Made by a program: the position numbers and the translations under genes. The notes below the pieces were generated by a model. The model saw only the letters and a list, made by a program, of their open reading frames with translations, had not been told where the DNA came from and did no database searches. From Pseudorhodoplanes sp. (GTDB lineage Bacteria; Pseudomonadota; Alphaproteobacteria; Rhizobiales; Xanthobacteraceae), in assembly GCA_019187085.1 (NCBI GenBank), contig JABARS010000006.1:10894-74893 (forward strand): a DNA stretch of 64,000 nucleotides. The letters are read 5' to 3'. Positions 35,387 to 43,171 of the stretch are shown here, piece by piece. The number at the start of each line of letters is the position of its first letter. The stretch's first letter is position 1.

Positions 35387-36391
35387 TTACGCAAGATCCT
35401 CGGCGCGTACCGCCTGATCTTCAGCCAGAGCGTGCCGCAATCTGCGTCCGACCGGTGAACAATCCGGCGACAATCCGTCCGCCGGCCGCTTCAACACCAC
35501 GTCATCTGCCGAGATGAACCGTCCGGCGGCAAGCGCGCGTGCCGCGCGCCAGCTCCGTCGCACAAGGTGCGCAGTATCATGTTCCGTAGCCTGCGCCCGC
35601 TTGATGCCATCGCCCATAGCAAAAGCAGTGCCGCGAATTTTTCTCACGAGCTCGGATAGCGATTGCGGTTCTATCGAGGCTGCGTGATCCGGCCCGGGCA
35701 GATTACGGTCGAGCGTGAAGTGCTTTTCAATAACGCGCGCGCCCAAGGCAGTTGCCGCAATCGCAACATGGTCCCCCGCACTGTGGTCCGAATAACCAAC
35801 CGGCAATCCGAAGTGATCACGCATCGTCTGCATCGCGCGCAGATTAACGGACTCGTCGGGGGTCGGATACAGCGACGTACAATGGAGAAGCGTGATGTCC
35901 GCGTTGCCGCCATCGCGAATGACACTTACGGCGGCTTCAACCTCCGCAAGCGAAGCCATGCCCGTGGACAACAGAATAGGTAACCCGAACTTCGAAAACT
36001 GTCGCAAGGCAGGCGTATTGGTCAGTTCGCCGGATGCGACCTTGATCCTTCGCATGCCAAGATCTATCAATGCCCTGGTCATACCCGTATCGAAGACTGT
36101 GCAAAGAAATTCGATGCCGTTCAGTTCGCAGGCTTTAGCAATGTCGGCAAAATTCTCGAGCTCCAGAGCTAATTGGGCCAGCATCTCGGCCTGATCTGTC
36201 AGGCCGGAATTTGTTTTCTGATAGTCTGCCGTCGCTGTACCGGCCGCGACCAGCTCAGCCGCGGAGAACGCCTGAAACTTGATGACGTCTGCACCTGCCG
36301 CAGCGGCAACCTCCACCATTGCAATCGCGCGACGCACGTCGCCGTTATGATTGACGCCAGCTTCCGCGATAATCAAAGGCATTTCAGACAT
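35387..36391 (-). CDS. neuB: N,N'-diacetyllegionaminate synthase (LegI, NeuB family)
   Basis: 334 residues with the typical synthase barrel: LIIAEAGVNHNGDVRRAIAM at 6-25, DVIKFQAFSAAELV, CTVFDTGMTRAL, LLSTGMASLAEVE, GYSDHSAGDHVA, EKHFTLDRNLPGPDHAAS, and a C-terminal SAF domain (RRSWRAARALAAGRFISADD). It condenses PEP with the 6-deoxy-mannosamine derivative. The NHNG loop is normal here, unlike the second family member at 13.5 kb. It lies 1 bp after the NeuD-type gene and 6 bp before legG. Confidence 0.9.
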   Translation of the reverse strand: MSEMPLIIAEAGVNHNGDVRRAIAMVEVAAAAGADVIKFQAFSAAELVAAGTATADYQKTNSGLTDQAEMLAQLALELENFADIAKACELNGIEFLCTVFDTGMTRALIDLGMRRIKVASGELTNTPALRQFSKFGLPILLSTGMASLAEVEAAVSVIRDGGNADITLLHCTSLYPTPDESVNLRAMQTMRDHFGLPVGYSDHSAGDHVAIAATALGARVIEKHFTLDRNLPGPDHAASIEPQSLSELVRKIRGTAFAMGDGIKRAQATEHDTAHLVRRSWRAARALAAGRFISADDVVLKRPADGLSPDCSPVGRRLRHALAEDQAVRAEDLA

Positions 36392-36392
36392 G

Positions 36393-36998
36393 TCACGCGG
36401 CCTTTGCAGGATAGCGCGTCAGTGCCGGCACCAGCGCGTAATCTTCGACGACTGCTTCTGGCAGCACCACCGCGCCAGCCCCAACCATCGCGCATTTCCC
36501 AACGCGAGCACCGCCCAGGATTATCGCGCGCGGCGCAACATGGGAGCCAGATCCGATAACTGCGCCGTGTTCAACAACAGCACCTGTATTTATTATTGCG
36601 CCAAGTCCAATGGCTGCGCCGACATTGATCAAGGCGCCCGCCATGACTTGCGTGCCGGATCCAACACTTGAAGGATGGCCAACAAACGATGAAGGATGGA
36701 CAAGCGCCGGCGGCTCCGTTCCAAACACCGCAGCATAGCGCCGAAGCACATCCAGCCGTGCAACAAGGCTGTCCGGTCGCACGCCGCCTAGTCCAATCGC
36801 AACATGATCGGCAAGGTTGGAAAGAGTGTTCAAAGATATTGCTTCATTATCGCTCGAGGCGACGCGCGCAGTACCTTCGAGCCATGGTACAGGTGCCGCT
36901 GACGGATCGACGAAACCGCTGAGGTGATGGCCGCAGGCCCGCAACAATTCCACTACGACTCGGGCATGCCCCCCGGCTCCGACGAGAAGGAGCTTCAA
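36393..36998 (-). CDS. NeuD/PglD-type sugar O/N-acetyltransferase (LegH role)
   Basis: I place the start at TTG 36998 (LKLLLVGAGGHARVVVELLR), which overlaps the legC stop as TTGA and gives 201 residues. A longer frame reaching 37181 runs inside legC and looks like a shadow. The first 70 residues are the PglD N-terminal Rossmann-like domain (VGAGGHARVV). The rest is a left-handed beta-helix (AVVEHGAVIGSGSHVAPRAI, GAGAVVLPEAVVEDYALV). In leg loci such an enzyme acetylates the 4-amino group installed by LegC. Confidence 0.85.
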   Translation of the reverse strand: MKLLLVGAGGHARVVVELLRACGHHLSGFVDPSAAPVPWLEGTARVASSDNEAISLNTLSNLADHVAIGLGGVRPDSLVARLDVLRRYAAVFGTEPPALVHPSSFVGHPSSVGSGTQVMAGALINVGAAIGLGAIINTGAVVEHGAVIGSGSHVAPRAIILGGARVGKCAMVGAGAVVLPEAVVEDYALVPALTRYPAKAA

Positions 36999-38125
36999 GC
37001 TGCGTCCTCGATTATGCCCCCGCGCCACTGCGATAATACAGCGAGTACGCGCTCCTGCTGCTCCGCAGTAAGATGGCTTGAGCAGGGCAACGACACGACG
37101 CAACCGGAAAGTCGATGCGTCGTCCCGTTCAAGCGACGCGGTGCGTCGGCGTAGGGTTCCTGAGCGCTCAGGCTCTCCCAAAACAGCCGTGCTTCAATCT
37201 TGTGCTCGGACAGAAGCTTCACAAGATCGTCCGCATCCTGCCGCGACGCGCACAGCACCGAGTAAAGCCAGCATGCGCTCTCCGCCCAAATAGGGCGTGG
37301 CATTGGCGAGAGGTCGCCCCTGTTACCTAGCGCGCGATCATAGACCGCGGCAATTCTCCGTTTTGCCGCCAACATTTCATCGAGGCGCTCCATTTGCGCG
37401 ACCCCGATCGCGGCATTGACGTTCGTCATCCGGTAATTATGACCAACCGCAAAATATTGGTAGCGTGCGCCTGAACGCGCCTGGGTCGAGAGAGCACGCG
37501 CACGATCAGCCCAGTCGTCGCGGTCGGTGACGTACATGCCACCGCCTCCGGCCGTCACCGTCTTGTTCCCGTTAAAGCTGAAAATGGCTGCGTCGCCGAG
37601 CGCTCCCGCCGGCCGGCGCCGATACGTCGCACCCAGTGCGCCAGCGGCGTCTTCGATCAGCACAACATTGTAGATTTCACATAGTTTGCGAAGCGGATCC
37701 ATGTTGGCGGGCGTGCCAAGTGCATGGACAGCAATAACCGCCTTCACAGGCGCATCCCCCCTCGCAAGAACTTCTTCCACGAGTTCTGAATCCAGCGACC
37801 AATGTTCGGCGCTGACATCGACGAAGAATGGAATCGCACCACTATGGTAAACTGCATTCGCTGAGGCCGCGAACGTGAAGTCTGGAACAATAACGTAAGC
37901 CCCCGGTCCGACGCCCGCCACGGTGAGTGCCATCTGGAGAGCCGCGGTTCCGTTGACCATTGCCACCGCGTGTCTGCGGTCCACAGCGGCCGCAAGGCGT
38001 TGCTCGAATTCCGTAACGTATCGGCCAGCGCTCGAAACCCAATTGGTCTCGACACAAGCTGCGAGATACTTGCCTTCTTGCCCACGCAAATCCGGCTCCG
38101 CTAGCGGCACACGCTCGATTTTCAT
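36995..38125 (-). CDS. LegC-type DegT/DnrJ/EryC1 aminotransferase
   Basis: 376 residues. PLP aminotransferase features: RVPLAEPDLRGQEGKYLAAC at the start, SSAGRYVTEFEQRLAA, MVNGTAALQMAL, LIEDAAGALGA and FSFNGNKTVTAGGGG with the PLP lysine (NGNKT), then GHNYRMTNVNAAIGVAQ. The NGNK variant is typical of LegC/PglE enzymes rather than PseC. It adds the 4-amino group to the LegB product. It is the first gene of the 33-kb minus-strand run, with its ATG 23 bp downstream of the ops-like element. Confidence 0.88.
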   Translation of the reverse strand: MKIERVPLAEPDLRGQEGKYLAACVETNWVSSAGRYVTEFEQRLAAAVDRRHAVAMVNGTAALQMALTVAGVGPGAYVIVPDFTFAASANAVYHSGAIPFFVDVSAEHWSLDSELVEEVLARGDAPVKAVIAVHALGTPANMDPLRKLCEIYNVVLIEDAAGALGATYRRRPAGALGDAAIFSFNGNKTVTAGGGGMYVTDRDDWADRARALSTQARSGARYQYFAVGHNYRMTNVNAAIGVAQMERLDEMLAAKRRIAAVYDRALGNRGDLSPMPRPIWAESACWLYSVLCASRQDADDLVKLLSEHKIEARLFWESLSAQEPYADAPRRLNGTTHRLSGCVVSLPCSSHLTAEQQERVLAVLSQWRGGIIEDAA

Positions 38126-38147
38126 GTGATTTCAGTTACTTGAATTG

Positions 38148-38160
38148 GCACGCTACCGCA
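38148..38160 (-). promoter_or_regulatory. ops-like antiterminator recruitment element
   Basis: On the minus strand this reads TGCGGTAGCGTGC. The Escherichia coli ops/JUMPstart core recognised by RfaH is GGCGGTAGCGTGC, so 12 of 13 positions agree. It lies in the legC leader, 23 bp before the start codon and about 60-70 bp after the inferred transcription start, the usual place for ops. An RfaH-like gene is present at 4.4 kb. Confidence 0.65.
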
Positions 38161-38226
38161 ATCCGGGTGACAAGGATTGCCCCCGAGGACCAGCGCGCAG
38201 CCCTGTTTTCGGCCACTAAGCGGCGC

Positions 38227-38254
38227 ATTGTTCACAAAATGAACGCATTAGCAA
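38227..38254 (-). promoter_or_regulatory. Candidate sigma-70-type promoter of the legC operon
   Basis: On the minus strand TTGCTA (38249-38254) and AACAAT (38227-38232) are separated by 16 bp, each matching four of six consensus bases. The inverted repeat at 38230-38244 lies across the spacer and the -10, a classic repressor position. The TTGCTAAT block recurs in front of wlbA at 3656-3663. Confidence 0.4.
38230..38244. promoter_or_regulatory. 15-bp inverted-repeat operator
   Basis: GTTCAC-AAA-ATGAAC has the same 6-3-6 layout as the perfect site at 3715-3729, with one mismatch between the arms. It lies between the divergent legC and asnB genes and overlaps the candidate legC promoter. Two bases further on, ATTAGCAA (38247-38254) repeats the arrangement found at 3641-3663. 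Confidence 0.55.
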
Positions 38255-38262
38255 GCTTTAAT

Positions 38263-38284
38263 GTTCATGTCGCGAACGATGAAC
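38263..38284. promoter_or_regulatory. Second operator-like site with extra half-site
   Basis: GTTCAT-GTC-GCGAAC (38263-38277) again follows the 6-3-6 layout, and a further ATGAAC half-site follows at 38279-38284, so GTTCAT also pairs with ATGAAC at a wider spacing. It is closer to the asnB side and about 90 bp upstream of its ATG, so it may serve the rightward promoter. Confidence 0.45.
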
Positions 38285-38369
38285 CCTGATATGGATTGCT
38301 AAGCGGTTCGATGGTCACCAGCGATGACGCACGGGCGTGGTTGGCACGCCTGCGGGGGGTGAATTTTAC

Positions 38370-40298
38370 ATGTGTGGAATCGCGGGGTTGTTTCACCGCC
38401 AAAATCCCTTCGATGCTGATCCATCTGCGTCCGCGCTTGCGATGGTCAACACCCTCGCGCACCGAGGCCCGGACGGGGTCGACGCTTGGGGCGACCCGGC
38501 AGCCGGAGTCGGGTTCGGCCATCGCCGGCTTGCCATTGTCGACCTGTCGCCGGGCGGCGCGCAGCCGATGCATTCGGCCGACGGGCGCTACGTCATCACC
38601 TATAACGGCGAGGTCTATAATTTCCGCGAGCTGCGCACTGAGTTGTCCGCCCGCGGACATCGTTTTCAGAGCACGTCCGATACCGAAGTCATGCTGGCAG
38701 CCATCGTCGAATGGGGCCTCGAACAGGCCCTGCGCCGCTTCGTCGGCATGTTCGCCTTTGCGCTGTTCGACCGGAAAGAACGAACCCTGCATCTCGTGCG
38801 CGACCGGCTCGGCGTCAAGCCGCTTTACTGGACCATCGTCAACGGCGCCTTGCTGTTCGGCAGCGAGCTGCGTGCGCTGATGGCCTATCCGGCGTTTGCG
38901 CGCGACATCGACCGCGAAGCGGTCGCCGCACTTCTGCGCTACAGCTACATCCCCGCCCCGGCGACCATCTATCGCGGCGTCTTCAAGCTGCCCGCGGGCT
39001 CGATCCTGACCGTGCGGCCCGGCGGCGCGCCGCTGATCGCGCCTTACTGGCGCCTCGCCGAGGTCGTTGCGCGCCACGGACAAAACAAGCTGTCATTCGA
39101 GGAGGCGACCACCGCACTCGAAGCGCTGCTGCGCGATTGTGTCGAGCGCCGCCTGGTCGCCGACGTTCCGGTCGGCGCCTTCCTGTCCGGCGGAACCGAT
39201 TCGGCGGCCATTGTCGCGATGATGCAGGCGGTATCCGAGCGCCCCGCCCGTACCTTCACCATCGGTTTCCGCGACGCGGCTTACGATGAATCGGAGGCCG
39301 CGCGCGCCGTTGCTCGGCATCTTCAGTCCGACCACACCGAAATCATGCTCGAGCCCGACGCCGCGCTTGCGCTGGTCGGCGATGTTGCCGACTGGTTCGA
39401 CGAGCCGTTCGCGGACTCCTCGCAATTGCCGACCTATCTCGTGTCGCGCATGACGCGCCAGCATGTCACTGTGGCGCTGTCGGGCGACGGCGGCGACGAG
39501 ACGTTCGGCGGCTATCCGAAATATTGGTGGCTGGAGCGGGTGTGGAAGACCGCCGGCCATCTGCCGCTTGCCCTGCGCGCCATGCTAGGGCGCGCACTGC
39601 GGGCCGCACCGGAAGCCTCGCTGCACCGGGCGGCGTCACTTGTTCTGGAGCCCGGGCGCGCCGAACGCATCGGGGAGAAGGCGCGCCGGCTGGGCGCCGC
39701 GCTTGCCGCGGCCGATGCCGCCGCGGCGGCGCGCGCCCTCGATGTCGTCGGCGTCGACGATCTCGCCCTCGTGCCGGGCGCCCGGGGAACGCTCCACCCA
39801 CAGCAATTCGGCGGCCTCGAAACCCTGCCCGACCTCGTTTCAAGGATGCAGGCCCAGGACATGGCGACCTATCTGCCCGACGACATTCTCACCAAGGTCG
39901 ACCGCTGTTCGATGGCGGTCGCGCTGGAGGCCCGCGAGCCGTTGCTCGACCACCGGCTGGTCGAATTTGTCTGGTCGCTGCCCGCCCCAGTCCGGCGCGG
40001 GAATGGCCGTCCGAAGGGCTTGCTGCGCGCCGTCCTGGAGCGCTATCTGCCGCTCGACATGCTCGACCGGCCCAAGCGCGGGTTTTCGATTCCGCTCGAT
40101 CGATGGCTCGCGGGGCCCCTGCGCGGCTGGGCGGAGGACCTGTTGTCGGTCGACGCCATTTCCAAAGAAGGTATACTTGATCCCCATGCGGTTCAGGCTC
40201 TCTGGAGCCAGCACGTGTCCGGTGCGCAACGCAATTCCACCGCGATATGGAACGTCCTGATGATGCGCGCCTGGTCGATGCGGTGGCAGAATCGATGA
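38370..40298 (+). CDS. asnB: Glutamine-dependent asparagine-synthetase-like amidotransferase (AsnB)
   Basis: I chose ATG 38370, which gives MCGIAGLFHRQ with the processed Cys2 of the glutaminase domain and a GGGGGG ribosome-binding stretch about 11 bp upstream; a longer frame from 38337 would bury Cys2. The protein has 642 residues: AHRGPDGVDAWG, FGHRRLAIVDLSPGG and YNGEVYN in the glutaminase domain, then FLSGGTDSAAIVAMMQ, SGDGGDETFGGYPKYWW and REPLLDHRLVE. It is the first gene rightward from the operator-bearing intergenic region and overlaps a methyltransferase gene by ATGA. It makes asparagine or a sugar amide. Confidence 0.9.
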   Translation: MCGIAGLFHRQNPFDADPSASALAMVNTLAHRGPDGVDAWGDPAAGVGFGHRRLAIVDLSPGGAQPMHSADGRYVITYNGEVYNFRELRTELSARGHRFQSTSDTEVMLAAIVEWGLEQALRRFVGMFAFALFDRKERTLHLVRDRLGVKPLYWTIVNGALLFGSELRALMAYPAFARDIDREAVAALLRYSYIPAPATIYRGVFKLPAGSILTVRPGGAPLIAPYWRLAEVVARHGQNKLSFEEATTALEALLRDCVERRLVADVPVGAFLSGGTDSAAIVAMMQAVSERPARTFTIGFRDAAYDESEAARAVARHLQSDHTEIMLEPDAALALVGDVADWFDEPFADSSQLPTYLVSRMTRQHVTVALSGDGGDETFGGYPKYWWLERVWKTAGHLPLALRAMLGRALRAAPEASLHRAASLVLEPGRAERIGEKARRLGAALAAADAAAAARALDVVGVDDLALVPGARGTLHPQQFGGLETLPDLVSRMQAQDMATYLPDDILTKVDRCSMAVALEAREPLLDHRLVEFVWSLPAPVRRGNGRPKGLLRAVLERYLPLDMLDRPKRGFSIPLDRWLAGPLRGWAEDLLSVDAISKEGILDPHAVQALWSQHVSGAQRNSTAIWNVLMMRAWSMRWQNR

Positions 40299-41143
40299 CG
40301 CGGAACATCGACAGCAAGGTCGCGAGTGGATTCGGCGACGAATGGTCGGCTTTCCCCCAGAGCGAAGACCGGCTGACGCCGGCCGAACGCAAGACGCTGT
40401 TTGAAACCTATTTCCGGATTTTTCCCTGGGAGCGTTTGCCGGCAGATGCCGTGGGCCTTGATGCCGGCTGTGGCAGCGGCCGCTGGTCGGCGGAGGTTGC
40501 CCGGCGTGTCAAACATTTGCACGTGCTCGACGCCAGCGCGGAGGCGCTTGGCGTGGCTCGCCGCAATCTGGCGGAATTCCGGAATGTCACCTTTCATCTG
40601 GCCAGCATCGACGAGATTCCGCTCCCCTCCCGTTCGCTCGACTTTGCTTTTTCGCTGGGTGTACTGCACCATGTTCCGGATACGCCGGCCGCACTCAAAT
40701 CCATTGCCGACAAGCTGAAGGCGGGCGGGCCCTTCCTTGTCTATCTCTATTATGCCTTCGACAACCGCCCGTCCTGGTACCGGGTCCTCTGGGCGCCCAG
40801 CAATGTGCTGCGTGCCGCCATTTCACGCCTGCCGCACGCGTTGCGCTATGCCATCAGCCAGATGATCGCGGCCCTGGTCTATTGGCCGCTCGCGCGCCTG
40901 AGCGCGTTTCTGGAACGCATCTCCATTCCAGTGCGGAATTTCCCGCTGTCCTATTATCGCGACAAATCCTTCTACGTCATGCGCACCGACGCCTATGACC
41001 GCTTCTGCACCAGGCTGGAGAAGCGGTTCACGCGGCAGGAAATCGAGGACATGCTGATCCGCAGCGGCTTCCGGGACGTCGCCTTTTCCGACAGCGAGCC
41101 GTACTGGTGCGCGGTAGCCTACAAGGCCAGGACGCCGGCCTGA
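40295..41143 (+). CDS. Class I SAM-dependent methyltransferase
   Basis: Start ATG 40295 overlaps the asnB stop (ATGA), giving 282 residues (MTRNIDSKVASGFGDEWSAF). Methyltransf-11-type core: VGLDAGCGSGRWSAEVARRV (about 55-74), LDFAFSLGVLHHVPDTPAAL and LKAGGPFLVYLYYAFDNRPS. The W-SAF at the N-terminus and the long C-terminal half with RNFPLSYYRDKSFY are common in sugar-locus methylases. It is coupled to asnB, so both probably modify one glycan residue. It ends 20 bp before the convergent carbamoyltransferase. Confidence 0.85.
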   Translation: MTRNIDSKVASGFGDEWSAFPQSEDRLTPAERKTLFETYFRIFPWERLPADAVGLDAGCGSGRWSAEVARRVKHLHVLDASAEALGVARRNLAEFRNVTFHLASIDEIPLPSRSLDFAFSLGVLHHVPDTPAALKSIADKLKAGGPFLVYLYYAFDNRPSWYRVLWAPSNVLRAAISRLPHALRYAISQMIAALVYWPLARLSAFLERISIPVRNFPLSYYRDKSFYVMRTDAYDRFCTRLEKRFTRQEIEDMLIRSGFRDVAFSDSEPYWCAVAYKARTPA

Positions 41144-41162
41144 CCGCGCTCGAGGGCGTCTT

Positions 41163-43001
41163 TCAGTCCGGCTCAAATGCGGATCGGTAATCGAGCTTGA
41201 GCGCCGGATCCTGGTGCTCCTTGCGCGCAACGCAATTGCCTACGACCAGCAAATCGATCTCGCTGCCCATGAAGCAGCGAAACGCGTCGCTTACGGTGCA
41301 CACGATCGGCTCGCCGCGCACGTTGAAACTGGTGTTCACCAGCACGGGACAGCCGGTCAGTTCCTTGAACCGCGAGATCAATGCGTGATAGCGCGGATTG
41401 GTCTCGCGATGGACCGTCTGGATGCGCGCCGAGTAATCGACATGGGTGACGGCGGGAATCTCGGAACGAGGCACATTCAGTTTGTCGATGCCGAACAAGC
41501 CCTGTTCCGCTTCGCTCATGGTGCGACAACGTTCTTCCTTCACGCCGGCTACCAACAGCATGTAGGGCGAATCCGAATCAAGCTCGAACCATTGCGCGAC
41601 CTCCTCGCGCAGAACTGACGGGGCGAACGGGCGGAAGCTCTCGCGGTACTTCACTTTCAGATTGAGCATTTTCTGCATGGTCGGCGAACGCGGATCGCCG
41701 AGTATCGAACGATTGCCGAGCGCGCGCGGCCCGAATTCCATCCGGCCCTGCATCCAGCCCACGGCCTTGCCCTCGGCCAAGGCCCGCGCGACCAGGTTCG
41801 GCAACGCATCGTCGGTGACGGTCGTGAAGCGGGCGCCTGCTCGCCGCAATTCTTGTTCGCATTCGTCCTGCGAATAGGAATTGCCGAGGTAAGCGCCCTG
41901 CATCAGATCGCGACCACCAGGTGCAACTTTCCGCGGCTTGCCGGCGTGCAGATAGCGCGTGGCAAGCGCGGCCCCAAGCGCGCCGCCGGCATCGCCGGCT
42001 GCGGGTTGTATCCAGATTTCGTCGAAACAGCCGTCGCGAAGGACTTTGCCATTCGCCACGCAATTGAGCGCCACGCCGCCGGCCAGACACAAATTGCGCA
42101 GGCCGGTCCGGGCCGCCAGCGAGCGCGTCAGGCGCAAGACCGCCTCGTCGAGCACCGCCTGGATCGAGGCAGCGATATCCATATGGAACGACGTCAGCAA
42201 CTGGTCGGGCCGACGGACCGGTTCGCCGAACAAACGGGAGAAACGCTCGTTCGTCATCGTCAGACCGGTGCAATAATCAAAAAACGAGATATCGAGCCGG
42301 AATGAGCCGTCGGGTTTCAGGTCGATCAGATTGTCCAGGATGGTCTGCGCGTATTTCGGTTCGCCATAGGGCGCAAGCCCCATCAGCTTGTATTCGCCGG
42401 AATTTACCTTGAAGCCCGTGTAATAGGTGAAGGCGGAATACAGGAGGCCGAGCGAATGCGGGAAATGGATTTCTTCGAATATCTCGAGCGCGCTGCCGCG
42501 CCCGATGGCTGCCGACGTCGTTGCCCATTCACCGACGCCGTCCATGGTCAATACGACCGCGTCCTCGAACGGAGAAGGATAGAAGGCCGATGCGGCATGG
42601 CTGAGATGATGCTCGCAGAAGCGCAAGCGGTCCCCCCAGTCGCCATCGCCACCGATCTTGGCTAGTTCGTCCGCCAGCAGGCGCTTCTGAAAGAGCTTCT
42701 CGCGCAGCCAGAGTGGGATCGCCATGCGGAACGAGCGGAAACCGCGCGGCGCAAGCGCGACATAGGTTTGCAGCAGTCGCTCGAACTTCAGAAACGGCTT
42801 GTCGTAGAAGACGATGAAATCGACCGCGTCGAGCGTAACGCTGCCGGCCTGCAGGCAATAGGCGATGGCATGGGACGGAAATGACGGGTCGTGCTTCTTG
42901 CGCGTGAAACGTTCTTCCTGCGCGGCGGCGACGATCTCGTCGTCGACGACCAGCGCCGCCGCGCTGTCATGATAAAAAGCGGAAATACCGAGAACGCGCA
43001 T
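41163..43001 (-). CDS. NodU/CmcH-family carbamoyltransferase
   Basis: 612 residues. The N-terminal Kae1-like domain begins MRVLGISAFYHDSAAALVVD and contains QEERFTRKKHD, CEHHLSHAASAFYPSPFEDA (the HHLxHA metal motif) and TMDGVGEW. The C-terminal YrdC-like part has GWMQGRMEFGPRALGNRSIL and NTSFNVRGEPIV. These enzymes transfer carbamoyl from carbamoyl phosphate via carbamoyl-AMP to a sugar hydroxyl. It is followed by a tiny DUF5989 protein and a SxtJ-like membrane protein on its upstream side, a recurring trio with unknown division of labour. Confidence 0.92.
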   Translation of the reverse strand: MRVLGISAFYHDSAAALVVDDEIVAAAQEERFTRKKHDPSFPSHAIAYCLQAGSVTLDAVDFIVFYDKPFLKFERLLQTYVALAPRGFRSFRMAIPLWLREKLFQKRLLADELAKIGGDGDWGDRLRFCEHHLSHAASAFYPSPFEDAVVLTMDGVGEWATTSAAIGRGSALEIFEEIHFPHSLGLLYSAFTYYTGFKVNSGEYKLMGLAPYGEPKYAQTILDNLIDLKPDGSFRLDISFFDYCTGLTMTNERFSRLFGEPVRRPDQLLTSFHMDIAASIQAVLDEAVLRLTRSLAARTGLRNLCLAGGVALNCVANGKVLRDGCFDEIWIQPAAGDAGGALGAALATRYLHAGKPRKVAPGGRDLMQGAYLGNSYSQDECEQELRRAGARFTTVTDDALPNLVARALAEGKAVGWMQGRMEFGPRALGNRSILGDPRSPTMQKMLNLKVKYRESFRPFAPSVLREEVAQWFELDSDSPYMLLVAGVKEERCRTMSEAEQGLFGIDKLNVPRSEIPAVTHVDYSARIQTVHRETNPRYHALISRFKELTGCPVLVNTSFNVRGEPIVCTVSDAFRCFMGSEIDLLVVGNCVARKEHQDPALKLDYRSAFEPD

Positions 43002-43010
43002 TCGCGACGA

Positions 43011-43160
43011 TCAGAAGAGGGTATAGATGAAAGGCGCCACGGCCGAGCCCTTGGTCAGCACGATAAGCCCACCGAAAATAACCATCATCAACAGGATCGG
43101 CAGCATCCAGAAGGTCTTGCGCGTACGCATGAACCGCCACAGTTCCGACAGAAACTCCAC
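43011..43160 (-). CDS. DUF5989-type small membrane protein
   Basis: Start GTG 43160 (VEFLSELWRFMRTRKTFWML) is preceded by AAAGGAG at 6 bp, giving 49 residues: a short amphipathic start, basic RTRK, and one membrane helix (LPILLMMVIFGGLIVLTKGS) ending in FIYTLF. This is the usual look of the small DUF5989 proteins that accompany carbamoyltransferases of the NodU type. A much longer frame running to 43628 is an antisense-like extension through sxtJ and should be ignored. It lies 9 bp upstream of the carbamoyltransferase. Confidence 0.75.
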   Translation of the reverse strand: MEFLSELWRFMRTRKTFWMLPILLMMVIFGGLIVLTKGSAVAPFIYTLF

Positions 43161-43171
43161 GCTTCGCTCCT

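Noticed and set aside
38265..39083. Open frame of 272 codons on the minus strand
   Set aside because: It lies opposite asnB, is rich in Arg/Asp shadow wording and has no family features; asnB is clearly real.
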